Below the pieces are notes generated by a model. The model was not told the DNA's origin. It worked only from the letters and a program-made list of their open reading frames with translations, and made no database searches. This document shows, piece by piece, positions 44,244 through 46,885 of a stretch of DNA of 46,885 bases. Every line of letters starts with the position of its first letter. Within the stretch, counting starts at the first letter, position 1. A program made the translations under genes and the position numbers. The stretch lies in assembly GCA_027624335.1 (NCBI GenBank), contig JAQBWV010000017.1, positions 1 to 46,885 on the forward strand, in the 5' to 3' direction. This DNA is from Planctomycetota bacterium (lineage in GTDB: Bacteria; Planctomycetota; Planctomycetia; Planctomycetales; Planctomycetaceae).

Positions 44244-45866
44244 TTACACACCGACCTGCATGCGCGACTTGTGTCGCAGCAGGGCGGCTTCGATGAAGCT
44301 GCGGAAGACGGGATGTGGTTCCAGTGGTTTGGACTTGAATTCCGGGTGGAACTGCACGGCCAGGAACCAGGGGTGGTCCGGAATTTCGACGATCTCGGCG
44401 AGCAGGCCGCTGGGGCTTGAGCCAGAGATCTGCATGCCGGCTTCGACGAACTGCTTCTTGTATTCCGGATTGAATTCGTAGCGGTGCCGGTGTCGTTCGC
44501 TGATCTCTGCTTCGGCATACACCGTGGCTGCCAATGAGTCTTCCTGCAGCACACAGGGCTGAGCGCCCAGTCGCATGGTGCCGCCTTTGTTGGTGACACC
44601 TTTCTGATCTTCCAGCAGGCAGATCACCGGGTGATCGGTCGAGTCGGCGAACTCCGTGCTTTGTGCCCCTTCGAGTCCGAGCACGTTGCGGGCAAACTCG
44701 ACGACGGCACACTGCATGCCGAGGCAAATCCCAAAGAACGGAATCTCGCACTGCCGCGCGTATCGAATGGCTTCGATCTTGCCCTCGATGCCGCGCATGC
44801 CGAATCCACCTGGGACCAGAATCCCGTCGACACCAGCCAGCAGGGATTCCGGTCCCTGTTCGGCGAGGTCCTCGGCTTCGATCCGTTTCACAATGACTTT
44901 GGCCGAGTGCGAGAAGCCCGCATGGTCGAGCGATTCGTAAATCGACTTGTACGCATCGCGATGTTCGATGTACTTCCCAACGACGGCGATCGTGACTTCA
45001 TGCTCGGGGTTTCGGATTCGTCGCAGCAGTTCGAACCAGTCGTCCATGTCGAGATGGCCGGCGTTCAATCCGAGTTTTTCGACGATCAGTTGATCAAGGC
45101 TGTGTTCCACCAGCCCCTGAGGGACCTCATAAATCGAAACAGTCTTGTCGACTTCTTCGATAACCGCTCGCTTCTCGACATTGCAGAACATCGCGATCTT
45201 TTCGAGGTTTTCCTGCCCCATCGGTCGTTCACAGCGGACGACCAGAACGTCCGGCTGAATGCCGATCTCGCGAAGCTGGCCGACACTGTGTTGAGTCGGC
45301 TTGGTTTTCATTTCCCGTGCGGCTCGCAGATACGGCACCAGCGTCAGGTGCATGAACAGGCAATTCTCTTTGCCGATGTCGAGCGGGATCTGTCGGATGG
45401 CTTCGAGAAATGGCAGGCTCTCGATGTCGCCGACCGTGCCGCCGAGTTCGGTGATGACGATGTCGACGTCCGGTCCGGCTTCTCGAAGCACGCAGGCTTT
45501 GATTTCGTTCGTGACGTGCGGGATGACCTGGACAGTCTTGCCGAGGTACTCGCCGCGACGTTCCTTTTCGATAACTCGCAGATAAATCTGGCCGGACGTG
45601 TAGTTGGAGCCGCGGTCCAGCACGCTGTTTGTGAAGCGTTCGTAATGGCCGAGGTCGAGGTCCGTCTCGGAGCCGTCGTCCAGCACGTAAACTTCGCCGT
45701 GCTGGTAAGGGCTCATCGTGCCGGGGTCGACGTTGAGGTACGGGTCGAGCTTCTGCATCTTGATTCGCAGGCCGCGTCGTTCCAGCAGCATGGCGACCGA
45801 AGCCGCCGTCAGCCCTTTGCCAAGCGAACTGACCACACCACCGGTTACGAAAATATGCTTCGACAT
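44244..45866 (-). CDS. pyrG: CTP synthase PyrG
   Basis: A 540-residue enzyme that makes CTP from UTP, ATP and glutamine. It starts [20 protein letters not shown], the diagnostic synthase P-loop; the open frame extends upstream to 46055, but that extension has no homology. The synthase half carries [20 protein letters not shown] and [19 protein letters not shown]. The C-terminal glutaminase has GICLGMQ with the nucleophilic Cys and [10 protein letters not shown] with the His-Glu pair. It lies 106 bases downstream of kdsB, whose product uses CTP, on the same strand, so an operon with a hairpin between the genes is plausible. Confidence 0.98.
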   Translation of the reverse strand: MSKHIFVTGGVVSSLGKGLTAASVAMLLERRGLRIKMQKLDPYLNVDPGTMSPYQHGEVYVLDDGSETDLDLGHYERFTNSVLDRGSNYTSGQIYLRVIEKERRGEYLGKTVQVIPHVTNEIKACVLREAGPDVDIVITELGGTVGDIESLPFLEAIRQIPLDIGKENCLFMHLTLVPYLRAAREMKTKPTQHSVGQLREIGIQPDVLVVRCERPMGQENLEKIAMFCNVEKRAVIEEVDKTVSIYEVPQGLVEHSLDQLIVEKLGLNAGHLDMDDWFELLRRIRNPEHEVTIAVVGKYIEHRDAYKSIYESLDHAGFSHSAKVIVKRIEAEDLAEQGPESLLAGVDGILVPGGFGMRGIEGKIEAIRYARQCEIPFFGICLGMQCAVVEFARNVLGLEGAQSTEFADSTDHPVICLLEDQKGVTNKGGTMRLGAQPCVLQEDSLAATVYAEAEISERHRHRYEFNPEYKKQFVEAGMQISGSSPSGLLAEIVEIPDHPWFLAVQFHPEFKSKPLEPHPVFRSFIEAALLRHKSRMQVGV

Positions 45867-45885
45867 GGACACCCTCAAACGGCGA

Positions 45886-45915
45886 AGACCCGGTCCCGAA
45901 CGGGGTACCGGGTCT
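45886..45915 (-). promoter_or_regulatory. Hairpin in the kdsB-pyrG spacer
   Basis: AGACCCGGT (45886-45894) pairs with ACCGGGTCT (45907-45915), and the inner CCCG/CGGG adds four more pairs around an AA loop, with a two-base bulge. The structure is strong and symmetric. There is no U-run on the minus-strand side, so it is more like an mRNA-stability, REP-type or attenuation element than an intrinsic terminator. It sits 20 bases before the pyrG start. Confidence 0.55.
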
Positions 45916-45972
45916 CCGGATACGTTAATATTTCTGCTATTTCCTGGGGATGTCGCGAGGGTTTTGAACTGC

Positions 45973-46743
45973 TCAGGCCACCTTTCTCCTCGCGACGAAG
46001 CGAGCATAATCTTCCCGAGTGTCGATGCCAACTGAACGATGCGGGACCTCGGCAATCAGGATGGTTGCGCCGAGTTCCAGAGCGCGAAGCTGCTCCAGCT
46101 TCTCCAGTTCTTCAAGCGGCGAAGGCGGCTGCTCGGCCAGATACAGCAGAAACTGCCGCCGGTATGCATAAATGCCCAGATGGAGCTTCCACGGCGAATC
46201 TTCGGACAGTCGCGAGTTTCTGTCTCCATCCCGCATGAACGGCACCGGGCAGCGGCTGAAGTAGAGGGCTCGGCCATCGGCGGCGCAGACGGCTTTCACG
46301 CAACCTGGATCGTTGAGAATCTCCGCGTCCGTGATCGGTGCGCAAAGCGTTGCCATGTCAGCCTGCGGATGATCGATCAGCAGCTGAGCGACTTTGTTGA
46401 TCGATTCCGGATCGATGTCCGGCTCGTCGCCCTGAATATTCACGATAATGTCGGAGTTTGGAAGATGTTTCCGTACGACTTCGGCGATCCGATCGGTACC
46501 ACAGGGGTGCTCGCCGGTCATTTTGACTCGGCCACCGAAACCGGACACCGTCGCGGCAATCTGCAGGCTGTCCGTAGCGATGAGCAGATTCGGCTCGCTG
46601 CCATCATTCAATGCGAAAACGGAAGCGCAGCTGGCCGACTCCCAGGTGTGTTGGATCAGCGGCTTGCCGGTTTCAGCGAGTAGCAGCTTTCCCGGCAGAC
46701 GAGATGACTGCAGGCGCGCGGGAATAATTCCTGTGACTTTCAT
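45973..46743 (-). CDS. kdsB: 3-deoxy-manno-octulosonate cytidylyltransferase KdsB
   Basis: A 256-residue enzyme activating Kdo with CTP to CMP-Kdo for lipid A core assembly. It begins [20 protein letters not shown] (the nucleotide-binding IPARxxSxRLPGK motif). It has [13 protein letters not shown] and [15 protein letters not shown], whose Asp binds Mg, and [15 protein letters not shown] lies six bases before ATG 46743. Its presence argues for a Kdo-containing lipopolysaccharide. It heads the kdsB-pyrG pair, in which pyrG can provide its CTP. Confidence 0.97.
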   Translation of the reverse strand: MKVTGIIPARLQSSRLPGKLLLAETGKPLIQHTWESASCASVFALNDGSEPNLLIATDSLQIAATVSGFGGRVKMTGEHPCGTDRIAEVVRKHLPNSDIIVNIQGDEPDIDPESINKVAQLLIDHPQADMATLCAPITDAEILNDPGCVKAVCAADGRALYFSRCPVPFMRDGDRNSRLSEDSPWKLHLGIYAYRRQFLLYLAEQPPSPLEELEKLEQLRALELGATILIAEVPHRSVGIDTREDYARFVARRKVA

Positions 46744-46885
46744 AATGACCTCCCTGTCATGTTTGTCGGGCGGAATTCTGACGGATTTCAGGCCGGTGTG
46801 TCAGCGTCAATCTGCCTGCGGAAATCCGTATTGCCAGGGCACCGTCGCTCCTGCGTCTCGATGCTGTGAAAAGTTTGAGGCGGGG
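46744..46885. other. Upstream region of kdsB at the window edge
   Basis: About 140 bases. The minus strand has an open frame running in from the window edge to a TGA about 20 bases before kdsB, which could be the end of another gene in the operon, but its last 20-odd residues (IRISAGRLTLTHRPEI then RQNSARQT) match nothing I know. The kdsB ribosome site GGAGG is the only clear element. Confidence 0.3.

Noticed and set aside
44631..46238. 535-codon open frame on the plus strand opposite pyrG and kdsB
   Set aside because: It is antisense to two certain genes and its protein has no recognisable motif; long antisense frames are common in GC-rich coding DNA.

Overview
The window reads as a chromosomal segment of a planctomycete (Planctomycetaceae-like). 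The evidence is the density of lineage-typical families: a ThuA/discoidin/membrane-bound dehydrogenase/cytochrome c fusion, a DUF1592-type cytochrome protein followed by a DUF1552 protein, a DUF1501 Tat protein, a DUF1559 pilin-like protein, an S1 sulfatase, WD40-cytochrome fusions and many exported proteins. All functional names come from reading motifs and domain order; no database search was run.

Layout. 1-7090: the 5' end of a cysteine-desulfurase-like gene on the minus strand, a WD40 lipoprotein, and a convergent giant ThuA-discoidin-dehydrogenase-HEAT-cytochrome c protein. 7449-8410: a tRNA-Val(CAC) whose 3' half is overlapped on the other strand by a decayed tyrosine recombinase, the footprint of an old integration. 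8411-21079: a mostly exported catabolic stretch made of a sulfatase, a DUF5077/DUF3472 protein, an S9 peptidase with an altered triad, the DUF1592/DUF1552 pair, and a protein with two esterase domains fused to an SMP-30-like propeller. 21090-25134: a small accessory patch with a hypothetical protein, an intergenic cluster of inverted repeats, an overlapping AAA ATPase/TOPRIM-like pair that looks like an anti-phage or abortive-infection module, two decayed genes (an FMN-binding oxidase with an in-frame TGA and a zinc-ribbon remnant), and a ribbon-helix-helix-like regulator with a small partner downstream of three operator-like repeats.

25410-37761: a long NfeD-type membrane protease with two ClpP-like domains, a small membrane protein, MsrA, an RNase HII-like protein, a DUF1559 protein, an HD phosphohydrolase, a WD40-cytochrome fusion and a TPR/peptidase-MA protein. 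37959-46743: a DUF1501 protein, a DegT-type aminotransferase, PurH, a HAD hydrolase, a squalene/phytoene synthase with an unusual insertion, and the minus-strand pair KdsB-PyrG, which links CTP synthesis to CMP-Kdo formation.

The best candidate for an under-described system is the ATPase/TOPRIM-like pair at 21957-23494, which sits among repeats and gene remnants. The operator array at 25160-25220 and the tRNA-Val integration footprint are the next most interesting signals. No CRISPR array, rRNA or intact transposon was seen.
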